Positions 46,140 to 55,095 of a stretch of DNA of 64,000 nucleotides are shown here, one piece after another. A program made the translations under genes and the position numbers. The number at the start of each line of letters is the position of its first letter. Position 1 is the stretch's first letter. Source of the DNA: Bacillus sp. 2B10 (lineage in GTDB: Bacteria > Pseudomonadota > Alphaproteobacteria > Sphingomonadales > Sphingomonadaceae); contig RPSH01000022.1 in NCBI GenBank assembly GCA_003946805.1, positions 1 through 64,000 of the forward strand, read 5' to 3'. The notes beneath the pieces were generated by a model that did no database searches, was not told the DNA's origin, and worked only from the letters and a program-made list of their open reading frames with translations.

Positions 46140-47677
46140 TCGACCGGCGCAGCGTGCTGGCCGGTCTTGCGGCGACGCCGGTCGCGGCGCGCGGCGCATC
46201 CGCCGACCCGGTCGTCGCCACTACCTACGGTCGGGTACGCGGGGTGCGCGAGGGCGGGGTCGCGGTGTTCCGTGGCATCCGCTACGGCGCCGATACCGCG
46301 CCGCGCCGTTTCCGGCGCGCGCTGCCGCCCGCTCCGTGGGCGGACATCGCCGATGCCACCCGCTACGGCCTCGCCGCGCCGCAGACCCGTGCGACCGAAC
46401 CGACCGGCGAGGACTGCCTGTTCCTTAACGTCTGGAGCCCCGGCCTCGACGATGCGCGGCGGCCGGTGCTGGTCTATCTCCACGGCGGCGCGCATGCCCA
46501 TGGTTCGGGCAGCGATCCGCTGACTGCCGGCGGCAATCTGGCGCGGCGCGGCGACGTGGTGGTGGTGACGCTCAACCATCGGCTGGCGGGCCTCGGCTAC
46601 GCCTATCTCGCGGCGCTGGGCGGTCCGGCCGAATCGGGCAATGTCGGCAATCTCGATATCGTGCTGGCGCTGCGATGGGTCCGTGCCAACATCGCACGGT
46701 TCGGCGGCGATCCGGCGCGCGTCCTGCTCTTCGGCCAGTCGGGCGGCGGGGCGAAGGTGGTGACGCTGATGGCGATGGCCGAGGCGCGCCCGCTGTTCCA
46801 CCGCGCGGTGACGATGAGCGGCCAGCACGTCACCGCCGCAGGACCGCGCAACGCCACCCGCCGCGCGGCGGTATGGATGGAGCGCGCCGGCGCGCGCGAC
46901 CCCGCCAAACTGGCGCGGCTGCCGGTCGACCGCCTCGTCGCGGCGATGGCCACCCCCGATCCGGTCGAGGGGAGGGGCGAGATCAGCTTCACCTCGACGC
47001 TCGACCATCATGTCCTGGCGCGCCATCCCTTCTATCCCGACGCTCCGCGCGAGGCGGCGCATATCCCGCTGATCTGCGGCAATACCCATGACGAAACCGG
47101 CTATTGGCTGCGCGATACGCTGCTGAAGGGCGACACCGACTGGACGAACCTGCCCGACCGGTTGTCGGCGCAGATGGTGAAGGACATGGACCCGGGCTTC
47201 GTGATCGAACGCTACCGCGCGATCTATCCGGACCGGACGCCGGGGCAGATCCTGCTCGCCGCCTCCACCGCCGGGCGGTCGTGGCCCGGACACCTGATCC
47301 AGGCGGAGGCGCGCGCCGCGCTGAACGGGCCGACATGGATGTATCAGCTCGACTTTCCCGCGCCCGGCGGCGGCGGGGTGCTCGGCGCGTACCACACGCT
47401 CGACATCCCGCTGGTGTTCGCCAACATCGGCGTCGCCGACGCACCGACCGGCGACGGCCCGGCGGCGCGCGCGGTGTCGGCGGCGATGGCCGACGCCTTC
47501 GTCCGCTTCGCCGCGACCGGCGATCCGAACGGCGGGGGGCTGCCCGCATGGCCGCGCTTCACCCTGCCCGAACGCGCGACGATGGTGTTCGACACGCATA
47601 GCCGCGTCGTGCACGATCCACGCCGCGACGAACGCCTGCTGTTCGCGGTCGCCCCCTATATCAAGCCCGGCGGGTAG
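46136..47677 (+). CDS. Exported carboxylesterase (type B carboxylesterase/lipase family)
   Basis: 513 aa from a GTG at 46136 overlapping the LysR stop. The N-terminus VIDRRSVLAGLAATPVAARG is Tat-like, so export is likely. An alpha/beta-hydrolase: GEDCLFLNVWSP, oxyanion motif YLHGGAHAHGSG, nucleophile elbow LLFGQSGGGAKV, and a C-terminal catalytic His in YHTLDIPLVF. The family cleaves carboxylic esters; in a hemicellulose or uronate context it might remove ester groups such as glucuronoyl or feruloyl esters, but that is inference. The gene is convergent with the Tat-exported unknown protein, with 36 bp between their stops. Confidence 0.88.
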   Translation: MIDRRSVLAGLAATPVAARGASADPVVATTYGRVRGVREGGVAVFRGIRYGADTAPRRFRRALPPAPWADIADATRYGLAAPQTRATEPTGEDCLFLNVWSPGLDDARRPVLVYLHGGAHAHGSGSDPLTAGGNLARRGDVVVVTLNHRLAGLGYAYLAALGGPAESGNVGNLDIVLALRWVRANIARFGGDPARVLLFGQSGGGAKVVTLMAMAEARPLFHRAVTMSGQHVTAAGPRNATRRAAVWMERAGARDPAKLARLPVDRLVAAMATPDPVEGRGEISFTSTLDHHVLARHPFYPDAPREAAHIPLICGNTHDETGYWLRDTLLKGDTDWTNLPDRLSAQMVKDMDPGFVIERYRAIYPDRTPGQILLAASTAGRSWPGHLIQAEARAALNGPTWMYQLDFPAPGGGGVLGAYHTLDIPLVFANIGVADAPTGDGPAARAVSAAMADAFVRFAATGDPNGGGLPAWPRFTLPERATMVFDTHSRVVHDPRRDERLLFAVAPYIKPGG

Positions 47678-47713
47678 CCGGCTTTCCCGCGACCTGCGAC
47701 GTCCGCACCGGGT

Positions 47714-49552
47714 TCAGCCGCGATCCCACGGAAAGGCGAGGCTCGGCATCTGGGCATAGCGCCGCATCGTCACCGCGATCCGCGCGCCGCAGCCGGGTTC
47801 CAGCCGCAGCGTCACGCTCCGTCCCGCCACCGCCTGCACCCGCCCGTCGATCGCGACGCGTTCCAGCCGGTGTTCGGCCCATGCCCCGCCCTGCATCGCC
47901 ACCTCGCGCGGGGCGTCGGACAGGTTCACCAGCACCACCGTCACGCCGGTATCGTCCATCGCCTCGACCAGCGCAGCGACCCCCTCGGGCAGCCCGGCAC
48001 GGCGCCTGCCGGTGTCGAACCAGCGCAACCGGCAGTGCAGCGGCACGCCGCCCTGCGGCGGCGAGGTCGGCGACCATGGCGGGCGGGCGATGTGCAATCC
48101 ACCGGTCGTCTGCTGGATCAGCGCGGTGACGCTCGCCGGGTTCTTGTCCAGCGTCCAGTCGGCCAGCCGGTTTTCAGGGACCGTCGTATCGCCCTCGACC
48201 AGCGCCAGCCGCTCGCGCACCCGCTTCAAATCGCCTTCCAGCGCGGTCTCGGCCCAGCCGGGATTCCTGCCCTCGAGGAAGCCGATCCAGGGGTGCTCGC
48301 CCGCCGCCGCCCGGTCGGCGGGGGACTGGGTAACGTACCAGATTTCGAACCCGTTGGTGCGGTGCGGACCCTGCTTCCACCCGTACCATCCGTTCGCGCC
48401 GTACATGGTGGGCGTGTGCCACACACCTTCGATCGTCCGTCCCGCCGCATCGATCCGGTCGCGCTGCCGTCGCCACAGCTCGATATAGGCGCCGTCGCCG
48501 GTCAGCAGCGTCCCGTTCAGGAAGGCGGGGAGGGCGCGCAGCACCCGGTTGCGGTTCTCGCGCACGCCCGTCTGCGGCACCAGCGGCGAGAAGCCCCAGC
48601 CATAGACCCCGCCCCACCAGCGCCCGCCCGCCGCGCCGCCGATCGTGCCGTCCAGCCCGACATTGCTCGGCAGGATATCGCCATTGGCCCGCGCCCGATC
48701 GACCCATGCGTCGAGGTAATCGAGCACCCACCGCCGATACCGCTCGCCCCCGCCCAGGGCATAGGCATTGAGCCCCAGCATCGTGCAATGGGTATTGAGC
48801 GGGGTGTCGCCGACCACCTCCATATATTCGGCGTAATGCCCGAGCGTCTCGGCATAATTCCCTTCGCCATGCTCCATGCGGAACCGGCTGGTGTCGAACG
48901 GATCGCCCGCCCAGTCCAACGCGCTGGCGGGGTGCAGCATCGGCCCCCGGCTGCCGTTCATCGCGCTCTTAACGATGCGGTGGTGCGGGTCGTAATTGGG
49001 CGCGGCCGGATCGGCCCCGGTATAGAAATCGGCGAAGCGGCAGGTCCGCTCGATCAGCTTCGCATCATGGGGCGTGTTCAGCCCCATGCGATTGAACCCG
49101 GTCAGCCCTTCGGAATTATGCTGCCAGTCCATCTGCACCGGGAACTCGCGGTGGTACATGCCCGTCCGCGCGATCGCGACGTCGACCGTGCATGCGGCGG
49201 CATATTGCCGCAAATGCCCCTCCCAGAAGCGCCGCGCCATCGTCAGCACCTCGTCCGCGCCGCCCAACGCATGGAGCAGCTCCCAGTCGTTGGTCGCCTC
49301 CGCGGCATCGTCCGGCCCGTCGTTCGCACCCCAGCGCGGAAAGACCTTCAGATACCCGCGCGCATCGACATATTTGCCGTAATAGGCGCGGCAGGCAGCG
49401 GCATTGGCGGCGAGCAGTTCGCGTTGCAGCACCGCCCAGCGCGGCGGCGCCATCGGCGTCGCGATCCGCACCACCCCGGTCGCTGCACGCACCGCGGCGG
49501 GCAGCAGCAGGCCGGCTGCCGCCCCGCCGAGGAACCCGCGCCGTGCGATCAC
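47714..49552 (-). CDS. Tat-type exported protein of unknown function, possibly an (alpha/alpha)-barrel carbohydrate-active enzyme
   Basis: 612 aa from a GTG at 49552 overlapping the permease stop (GTGA). The start VIARRGFLGGAAAGLLLPAA is a twin-arginine signal. The mature part is rich in Trp, Tyr and His: YGKYVDARGYLKVFPRWG, FPVQMDWQHNSEGLTG, RWWGGVYGWGFSP and MYGANGWYGWKQGPHRTNGF. This pattern of aromatic motifs on evenly spaced helices is seen in six-hairpin (alpha/alpha) glycosidase and lyase folds. The last 110 residues look like a beta domain. I recognise no named family. Translational coupling to a sugar-acid permease suggests action on the transported compound or its polymer. Confidence 0.75.
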   Translation of the reverse strand: MIARRGFLGGAAAGLLLPAAVRAATGVVRIATPMAPPRWAVLQRELLAANAAACRAYYGKYVDARGYLKVFPRWGANDGPDDAAEATNDWELLHALGGADEVLTMARRFWEGHLRQYAAACTVDVAIARTGMYHREFPVQMDWQHNSEGLTGFNRMGLNTPHDAKLIERTCRFADFYTGADPAAPNYDPHHRIVKSAMNGSRGPMLHPASALDWAGDPFDTSRFRMEHGEGNYAETLGHYAEYMEVVGDTPLNTHCTMLGLNAYALGGGERYRRWVLDYLDAWVDRARANGDILPSNVGLDGTIGGAAGGRWWGGVYGWGFSPLVPQTGVRENRNRVLRALPAFLNGTLLTGDGAYIELWRRQRDRIDAAGRTIEGVWHTPTMYGANGWYGWKQGPHRTNGFEIWYVTQSPADRAAAGEHPWIGFLEGRNPGWAETALEGDLKRVRERLALVEGDTTVPENRLADWTLDKNPASVTALIQQTTGGLHIARPPWSPTSPPQGGVPLHCRLRWFDTGRRRAGLPEGVAALVEAMDDTGVTVVLVNLSDAPREVAMQGGAWAEHRLERVAIDGRVQAVAGRSVTLRLEPGCGARIAVTMRRYAQMPSLAFPWDRG

Positions 49553-50889
49553 TTCGCCAGTTCCAGCCGTCGGATGGGGCCGACGATGCCGTAGAAGGCG
49601 ACGATCGTCAGCAGGCAGTGCGCACCGACGAACACCAGCGCCAGATCGAACGACCCGGTCGCCGCGACGATATAGCCCACCACGATCGGCGTCACGATTC
49701 CGGCCATGTTCCCGAACATGTTGAACACGCCTCCGGCCGTGCCCGCCAGCTCGCGCGGGGCCACGTCGGACATCACCGCCCAGCCGAGCGAGGCCACGCC
49801 CTTGCCGAAGAAGGCGACTGACATCAGCGCGACGACCATCCATTGCTGGTCGACGAACACGCAGCCGATGATCGCACTCGCCAGGATCATTCCGACCAGC
49901 AGCGGCAGCTTGCGCGCGGTGTCGAGCGACCCGGTCCGCGCCAGCAGGCGGTCCGAGAGATAGCCGCCAAGCAATCCGCCTGCGAACCCGCACAGGGCAG
50001 GCGCAGCGGCGGCGAACCCGGCTTCCATGATGTTCAGTCCGCGTTCCTTGACCAGATAGATCGGGAACCACGTCACGAAGAAATAGGTGAGCACGTTGAT
50101 GCAGTACTGGCCGAGATAGATGCCGATCATCATCCGGCTGGCGAGCAGCTGGCGGACGTTGACCCAGGTGAAGGTCGAGACGCGGTGCGCCACCGCATCC
50201 TCCATCCGCACCAGTCCGCCGCCTTCCTCGATCAGCGCGACCTCGGCGGCGTTGATCGACGGGTGGCGCACGGGGCTGTGGATGTAGCGGACGAACACGG
50301 CGGCGGCGACGACGCCGATCGCACCCATCGCGAAGAACACCGAACGCCAGCCATAGTCGTGGACCAGCCAGCCCATGAACGGCGCGAAGGCGACCAGCGA
50401 GAAATACTGCGCCGAATTGAAGATCGCCGACGCGGTGCCGCGCTCGCGTCCCGGAAACCACGCCGCGACCAGCCGCGCGTTGCCGGGAAAGCTCGGTGCC
50501 TCGGCCAGCCCGACGAGGAAGCGCAACGTGAACAGCATGGTGATCGCCGAGATGCCGGGGACGAGGCCGACGAACCCCTGCGTCGCGGTGAACACCGACC
50601 AGAGCGCGATCGCGGCGGCATAGACCCGCCGCGTGCCGAAGCGGTCGAGCAACGCACCGCCCGGCACCTGCGCGATGACATAGGCCCAGGCGAAGGCCGA
50701 GAGGATATAGCCGGTCGCGACCGGTGACAGCCCCAGCTCGGCCGACGCCGCGCTGCCCGCGATCGAGAAAGTCGCCCGGTCGGCATAGTTGATCGACGTG
50801 ATCAGGAAGATCAGCGCGATGATCCGATAGCGGACATGGGTCGGGCGCGCGGTGTCCACGGCGCTGCCCGTAACCGACGGAACAGTCAT
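49549..50889 (-). CDS. MFS permease, anion:cation symporter family (glucarate/galactonate-like)
   Basis: 446 aa from the ATG at 50889. Twelve membrane helices. Family features are TSINYADRATFSIAGSAASA at the first helix, FAWAYVIAQVPGGALLDRFG with the MFS loop motif, RFLVGLAEAPSFPGNARLVA, YGWRSVFFAMGAIGVV and FFVTWFPIYLVKERGLN. Members such as GudP and ExuT import D-glucarate, galactarate, galactonate or hexuronates with protons. Its stop overlaps the start of the Tat-exported protein gene. Divergent from the large receptor gene at 51181, with 291 bp between them for promoters. Confidence 0.92.
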   Translation of the reverse strand: MTVPSVTGSAVDTARPTHVRYRIIALIFLITSINYADRATFSIAGSAASAELGLSPVATGYILSAFAWAYVIAQVPGGALLDRFGTRRVYAAAIALWSVFTATQGFVGLVPGISAITMLFTLRFLVGLAEAPSFPGNARLVAAWFPGRERGTASAIFNSAQYFSLVAFAPFMGWLVHDYGWRSVFFAMGAIGVVAAAVFVRYIHSPVRHPSINAAEVALIEEGGGLVRMEDAVAHRVSTFTWVNVRQLLASRMMIGIYLGQYCINVLTYFFVTWFPIYLVKERGLNIMEAGFAAAAPALCGFAGGLLGGYLSDRLLARTGSLDTARKLPLLVGMILASAIIGCVFVDQQWMVVALMSVAFFGKGVASLGWAVMSDVAPRELAGTAGGVFNMFGNMAGIVTPIVVGYIVAATGSFDLALVFVGAHCLLTIVAFYGIVGPIRRLELAK

Positions 50890-51180
50890 GCATCCTCCCA
50901 TGTCCGCCGGATGCGCGTCCGGCCAGTCTGTTGTCCCTCGACGCTAATGGCAGGCGCGGGCCGGGTCCAAGCCAAAAAGGCGCATGATCCAGCCATGTTT
51001 CGGCTCGATCGCCGACGTGCCGGGCGGGCGTTCTTCCCGGATCGTGCGATCGGCGCAATGATCGATGCGGAATCGGAATTGGCGTCGGACGGTTTGCAGC
51101 GGATAGGCAAGCATCAGGATGAACCGGCCACAGACGCCGGAGCCGGCTTGCAACGGGCCGGAGAACATAGGGGATGATCC

Positions 51181-54030
51181 ATGGCCGGCATCACGAATCT
51201 TCGCCATCTGCTCGTCGTCACCAGCGCGCTCGTCGTGCCGGGGGTCGCATCGGCACAGGGCATGCCCGAAACCAATGTCGAAAAGGCGGCACGCGCGCCG
51301 GGCCAGCAGAGCGACACCGCCGCTCCGCCGCAATCGCCCGCCGCCCCGGTCGAGCCGGACGTCACCGATGCCGCCGCAGCGGAGATCGTCGTCACCGGCT
51401 TTCGCGAGAGCCTGACCAGCGCGATCAACATCAAGCGCAACAGCACCTCGGCAATCGACGCGATCAAGGCGGAGGATATCGCCGAGTTCCCCGACCTGAA
51501 CCTCGCCGAATCGCTGCAACGCATTCCCGGTGTCGCGATCAGCCGGGTGAACGGCGAAGGGCGCAACATCTCGGTCCGCGGCCTCGGTCCCGAATACACC
51601 CGGGTGCGGATCAACGGGATGGAGGCGATCGGCACCACCGGCGGCACCGATAATTCCGGTGGCGTGAACCGGGGGCGCGGGTTCGACTTCAACATCTTCT
51701 CCTCCGACCTGTTCAACAGCCTCGCGGTGCGCAAGACCGCGACCGCCGATGTCGAGGAAGGGTCGCTCGGCGCGACGGTCGACCTGCAGACCGCACGACC
51801 GTTCGACTTCAAGGAAGCGACCGCCGTCGTGTCGGCGCAGGCGAGCTACAACGACCTGTCGGAAAAGGTGACGCCGCGCGTCTCGGCGCTGCTGACCACC
51901 ACCTCGTCCGACGGGCGGTTCGGGGTGCTGCTGTCGGTCGCCTACGAACAGCGCAAGCTGCGGGAGGAAGGGGCGAACATCACCCGCTGGACCTATGGCG
52001 GGTTCAACGGCGGCTTCGCCCCCGGCTCGACGATCGCCGGAAAGACGATCGCACAGATCAACGACACCAACCCCGATACCGCACTGTTCCACCCGCGCAT
52101 TCCCGGCCTCGTCAGCTACGACATCGAACAGGAACGGCTGGGTGCCGCGCTGTCGCTGCAGTTCCAGCCGACCGACGCGACGCTGCTGACGATCGACGGC
52201 CTGTATTCGCGGCTCGACGGCACCCGCACCGAATCGCAGTTCCAGGCGATCGGATTCAGCCGTTCGGGCACCGGCAAGCCGCAGACGATCATCCGCTCGG
52301 GCGTGGTCGATGACGACAACAACATCGTTTCGGGCACATTCGACAACGTCGACCTGCGCACGCAGGCGCGCTTCGACAAGCTGACCACCGATTTCTATCA
52401 GGTGACCGGCACGCTGGCGCAGGACATTGGCGACCGGGTGAAGGTCGGCGGCGTGGTCGGCTATGCCCTGTCCGACTTCCGCAATCCGGTCCAGACGACG
52501 GTGACGCTCGACGCGGCGAACACGCAGGGGTTCTTCTACGATTTCTCGACCCGGTTCCCGACCATCCGGCCGGGCGTGGACATCGCCAACCCGGCGACCT
52601 TCGCCTTCACCAGCGGCACGTCGGAAGTCCGCATCCGGCCGCAGACCGTCACCAACAGCTTCCTGAACGCCAAGGGCTTTCTCGAATGGCAGGCGAGCGA
52701 CGGCATCAAGCTGAAGGTCGGTGCCGACTGGCGGCGATTCGACTACGACTCGACCGAACGCCGCCGCACCTCGGGCGAGAGCGTCGTCCAGACGCTGACC
52801 CCGGCGCAGATCGCGGCGGGCACCCGCCTGTACGACGGCTTTGGCAAGGGGATCGACGTGCCTGCGGGCACGCCCGGCGGCTGGATCGTGCCCGATCTGG
52901 CGGCGTTCGAGCAGCTCTACGGTCTCTATTCCAATCCGCTCTACGCGACCGGCGGCGTGGAGGCGACGTCGGCACGCGGGTCGTTCACCACGGTGCGCGA
53001 GGAAGACACCGGGTTATGGGCGATGGGCGAGTTCAACCTCGCCGACGCCGGGCTGCCGGTGCGCGGCGACGTCGGCGTGCGCTATGTCCGCACCGACCAG
53101 CGCTCGACCGGCTATGCCAGCCGCGGTACCGCCTTCGACTTGGTGGTGGCCGAGCGCGATTACGAGAACTGGCTGCCGTCGGGCAACATCGTGTGGGACA
53201 TCACGAACACGCTGCTGTTCCGGGTCGGCGCGGCCAAGACGATTGCGCGCGCAGGCATCGGATCGCTGTCACCCGGCGGCAACGTCTCGATCTCGGGCGG
53301 CAATCGCGGCTTCTCCAGCGGAAACCCGGACCTGAAGCCGACCGAATCGACCAATCTCGACGTGGCGATCGAATGGTATCCGACGCGCGGGGCGCTTTAC
53401 GCCGCGTCGTTCTTTCACAAGGACATCAGCACGTTCGTCCAGACGCTGAGCGTCGATGTGCCGTTCAGCGAACTGGGGCTGCCCGCCTCGATCCTCGCGG
53501 GTACCTCGGCATCGCCGACCGACGTCTTCATCGTCAGCCGGCCGGTCAATTCGGACGGTGGCAAGCTCAAGGGCTTCGAGGTCAACGTGCAGCAGCCGCT
53601 GACCTTCCTGCCGGGCATGCTCCGCAACTTCGGCGTGCTGGCGAACTATACCTATGTCGATTCGAACATCAGCTACCTGACCGGCACCGGCAGCGTCACC
53701 CAGCCGCTGATCGGCCTGTCGAAGCACGCCGCCAACGGCACGCTGTATTTCGAGACGCCGCGCTTCTCGGTTCGTGGCTCGGTCGCCTATCGCTCACGCT
53801 ATCTGACCGCGGTGCCGGGGACCGAAGGCAACAGCTACAACGGCACCAGCGCCACCACCAACTTCGACGCCCAGCTTTCCTACAACGTCACCGACGCGTT
53901 CAAGCTGAGCCTCGAGGCGATCAACATCACCGATACGTTCAACGACCAGTTCGTGGACGAAAGCAACCGGCTGAACGTGCGCACCCATAGCGGACGGCAG
54001 ATACTGGTCGGCGCGCGCTACGCTTTCTGA
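51181..54030 (+). CDS. TonB-dependent receptor of the Caulobacter/Xanthomonas carbohydrate type
   Basis: 949 aa. Signal peptide MAGITNLRHLLVVTSALVVP up to ASAQ. The TonB box region is EIVVTGFRESL. Plug motifs AEDIAEFPDLNLAESLQRIP, NISVRGLGPEYTRVRINGME, FNIFSSDLFNSLAVRKTATA and EEGSLGATVDLQTARPFDF are characteristic of the receptor class often encoded with glycan or sugar-acid utilisation genes. The barrel ends RQILVGARYAF. It faces the permease and Tat-exported genes divergently, and a strong intrinsic terminator follows. Probable substrate is an oligosaccharide or sugar acid; this is inferred from neighbours. Confidence 0.92.
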   Translation: MAGITNLRHLLVVTSALVVPGVASAQGMPETNVEKAARAPGQQSDTAAPPQSPAAPVEPDVTDAAAAEIVVTGFRESLTSAINIKRNSTSAIDAIKAEDIAEFPDLNLAESLQRIPGVAISRVNGEGRNISVRGLGPEYTRVRINGMEAIGTTGGTDNSGGVNRGRGFDFNIFSSDLFNSLAVRKTATADVEEGSLGATVDLQTARPFDFKEATAVVSAQASYNDLSEKVTPRVSALLTTTSSDGRFGVLLSVAYEQRKLREEGANITRWTYGGFNGGFAPGSTIAGKTIAQINDTNPDTALFHPRIPGLVSYDIEQERLGAALSLQFQPTDATLLTIDGLYSRLDGTRTESQFQAIGFSRSGTGKPQTIIRSGVVDDDNNIVSGTFDNVDLRTQARFDKLTTDFYQVTGTLAQDIGDRVKVGGVVGYALSDFRNPVQTTVTLDAANTQGFFYDFSTRFPTIRPGVDIANPATFAFTSGTSEVRIRPQTVTNSFLNAKGFLEWQASDGIKLKVGADWRRFDYDSTERRRTSGESVVQTLTPAQIAAGTRLYDGFGKGIDVPAGTPGGWIVPDLAAFEQLYGLYSNPLYATGGVEATSARGSFTTVREEDTGLWAMGEFNLADAGLPVRGDVGVRYVRTDQRSTGYASRGTAFDLVVAERDYENWLPSGNIVWDITNTLLFRVGAAKTIARAGIGSLSPGGNVSISGGNRGFSSGNPDLKPTESTNLDVAIEWYPTRGALYAASFFHKDISTFVQTLSVDVPFSELGLPASILAGTSASPTDVFIVSRPVNSDGGKLKGFEVNVQQPLTFLPGMLRNFGVLANYTYVDSNISYLTGTGSVTQPLIGLSKHAANGTLYFETPRFSVRGSVAYRSRYLTAVPGTEGNSYNGTSATTNFDAQLSYNVTDAFKLSLEAINITDTFNDQFVDESNRLNVRTHSGRQILVGARYAF

Positions 54031-54066
54031 GGTACCGCGTAGGGGCTCTCCCCGCTACGCCCACTC

Positions 54067-54094
54067 GGCCGCCCTTCGGGGCGGCCTTTTTTCT
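54067..54094 (+). terminator. Rho-independent terminator after the carbohydrate-type TonB receptor
   Basis: Perfect 8-bp stem GGCCGCCC / GGGCGGCC with a stable TTCG tetraloop (54067-54086), followed by TTTTTTTC. This is the clearest intrinsic terminator in the window. Confidence 0.92.
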
Positions 54095-54128
54095 TTGCGA
54101 CATCGGCGTCGGCAGGACGGCTGGGGGA

Positions 54129-54305
54129 CTATTGACCTCGCCGCATCCCGGCGAAGGCGTAGCCGGTAATGCCGCAAACCAGCAGCGCGATGCCCAACCC
54201 GATCGCCGCTCCCCAACGCGCCGCCACCGGCCCGGCGAGCAAGCCGCCAAGGACGAGGCCGATGATCGGCAGGACCACCAGCAGCAGGCAGCCGATCGCG
54301 ATCAT
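54129..54305 (-). CDS. Small two-helix membrane protein, 58 aa
   Basis: 58 codons from the ATG at 54305 with AGGG upstream. The sequence is nearly all hydrophobic, with two predicted membrane helices (IGCLLLVVLPIIGLVLGGLL at about 4-23 and AIGLGIALLVCGITGYAFAG at about 34-53) and a short basic C-terminus (MRRGQ). No family recognised. It starts 35 bp behind the stop of the acid phosphatase gene on the same strand and so may be the last gene of that operon. It is short, and translation is not proven. Confidence 0.5.
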   Translation of the reverse strand: MIAIGCLLLVVLPIIGLVLGGLLAGPVAARWGAAIGLGIALLVCGITGYAFAGMRRGQ

Positions 54306-54339
54306 CGATCGGTCGCCCTAGGGGCTTTCGCGCTACGCG

Positions 54340-55095
54340 TCATGATCGGGGTTCCTTGCCGGCCAGTGCCGAACCGATACGCCGGCGTGCCACGACGCGA
54401 AAGGCCCGCGCCAGTTCTTCCCGCGCCAGATCGAGGTCGGCGCGGAAATGGGGATCCCCGTGGAGCCGTGCGACGATCGCAGCCGCCGCCTGCCTGCCCG
54501 CAGCCACCGCGCTGGCATTGTGGGCGCCGCAGATGACGCGGCTGTCGCCATATTCCCGGCCGCGTTCGAGGATATGGCTGGCGCGATCGGGTATGAGTTC
54601 TGCGATGACGAGCGCGACGCTCGTTCCCCAGCTGGTATGGCCGGACGGAAAGTCAAAGCTATGTTCCAGCGCGGCGCGCGGCTGGCATACCGGTCCGGGA
54701 TCGATCAGGAACGGCCGCCGGCGGGCGTATCGCGGCTTCACCGCGTTGACCGCCGCCGCCACGTCACCCCGCATCCGCGTCAGCAGGCGGGCCAGTGCCG
54801 GTGTCGTCCGTACCGACAAGGGGCGACCGGCGGCGGGCGAGAAATCGGCAAGCATCGCCGGTATCGTCTCGTCGACGTCGCCGATCGCCTGGTTCCACCG
54901 GGGCGAGCCTTCCTGTGCCCGTGTCGAGCGGAACGCGGCGCGATCCGCCTCGTCCTCGATCGACCCGGTGGAGGGCGGGGGAGGCAACACGCCGGTGAGC
55001 GCGACCCCCGGTCCCGACAGATACCGTTGCGCCGCTGCGGGCGCGATGGCGACCGTCGATGCCAGCGCCAGCGCGATAATGCCTGCGGCCCGCAT
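54340..55095 (-). CDS. Class A acid phosphatase-like protein (PAP2 superfamily), exported
   Basis: 251 aa. Signal peptide MRAAGIIALALASTVAIAPA up to AAAQ. The three PAP2 motifs are visible: KPRYARRRP (K-x6-RP, 120-128), FPSGHTSW (Ser151-His153) and SRVICGAHNASA (SR-x5-H, His192). In motif 3 the Asp normally four residues after the His is Ala196, so the usual charge relay is altered. The family removes phosphate from many periplasmic organic phosphates. Its ATG overlaps the stop of the upstream TonB receptor by one base, so the two genes are translated together. Confidence 0.88.
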   Translation of the reverse strand: MRAAGIIALALASTVAIAPAAAQRYLSGPGVALTGVLPPPPSTGSIEDEADRAAFRSTRAQEGSPRWNQAIGDVDETIPAMLADFSPAAGRPLSVRTTPALARLLTRMRGDVAAAVNAVKPRYARRRPFLIDPGPVCQPRAALEHSFDFPSGHTSWGTSVALVIAELIPDRASHILERGREYGDSRVICGAHNASAVAAGRQAAAAIVARLHGDPHFRADLDLAREELARAFRVVARRRIGSALAGKEPRS

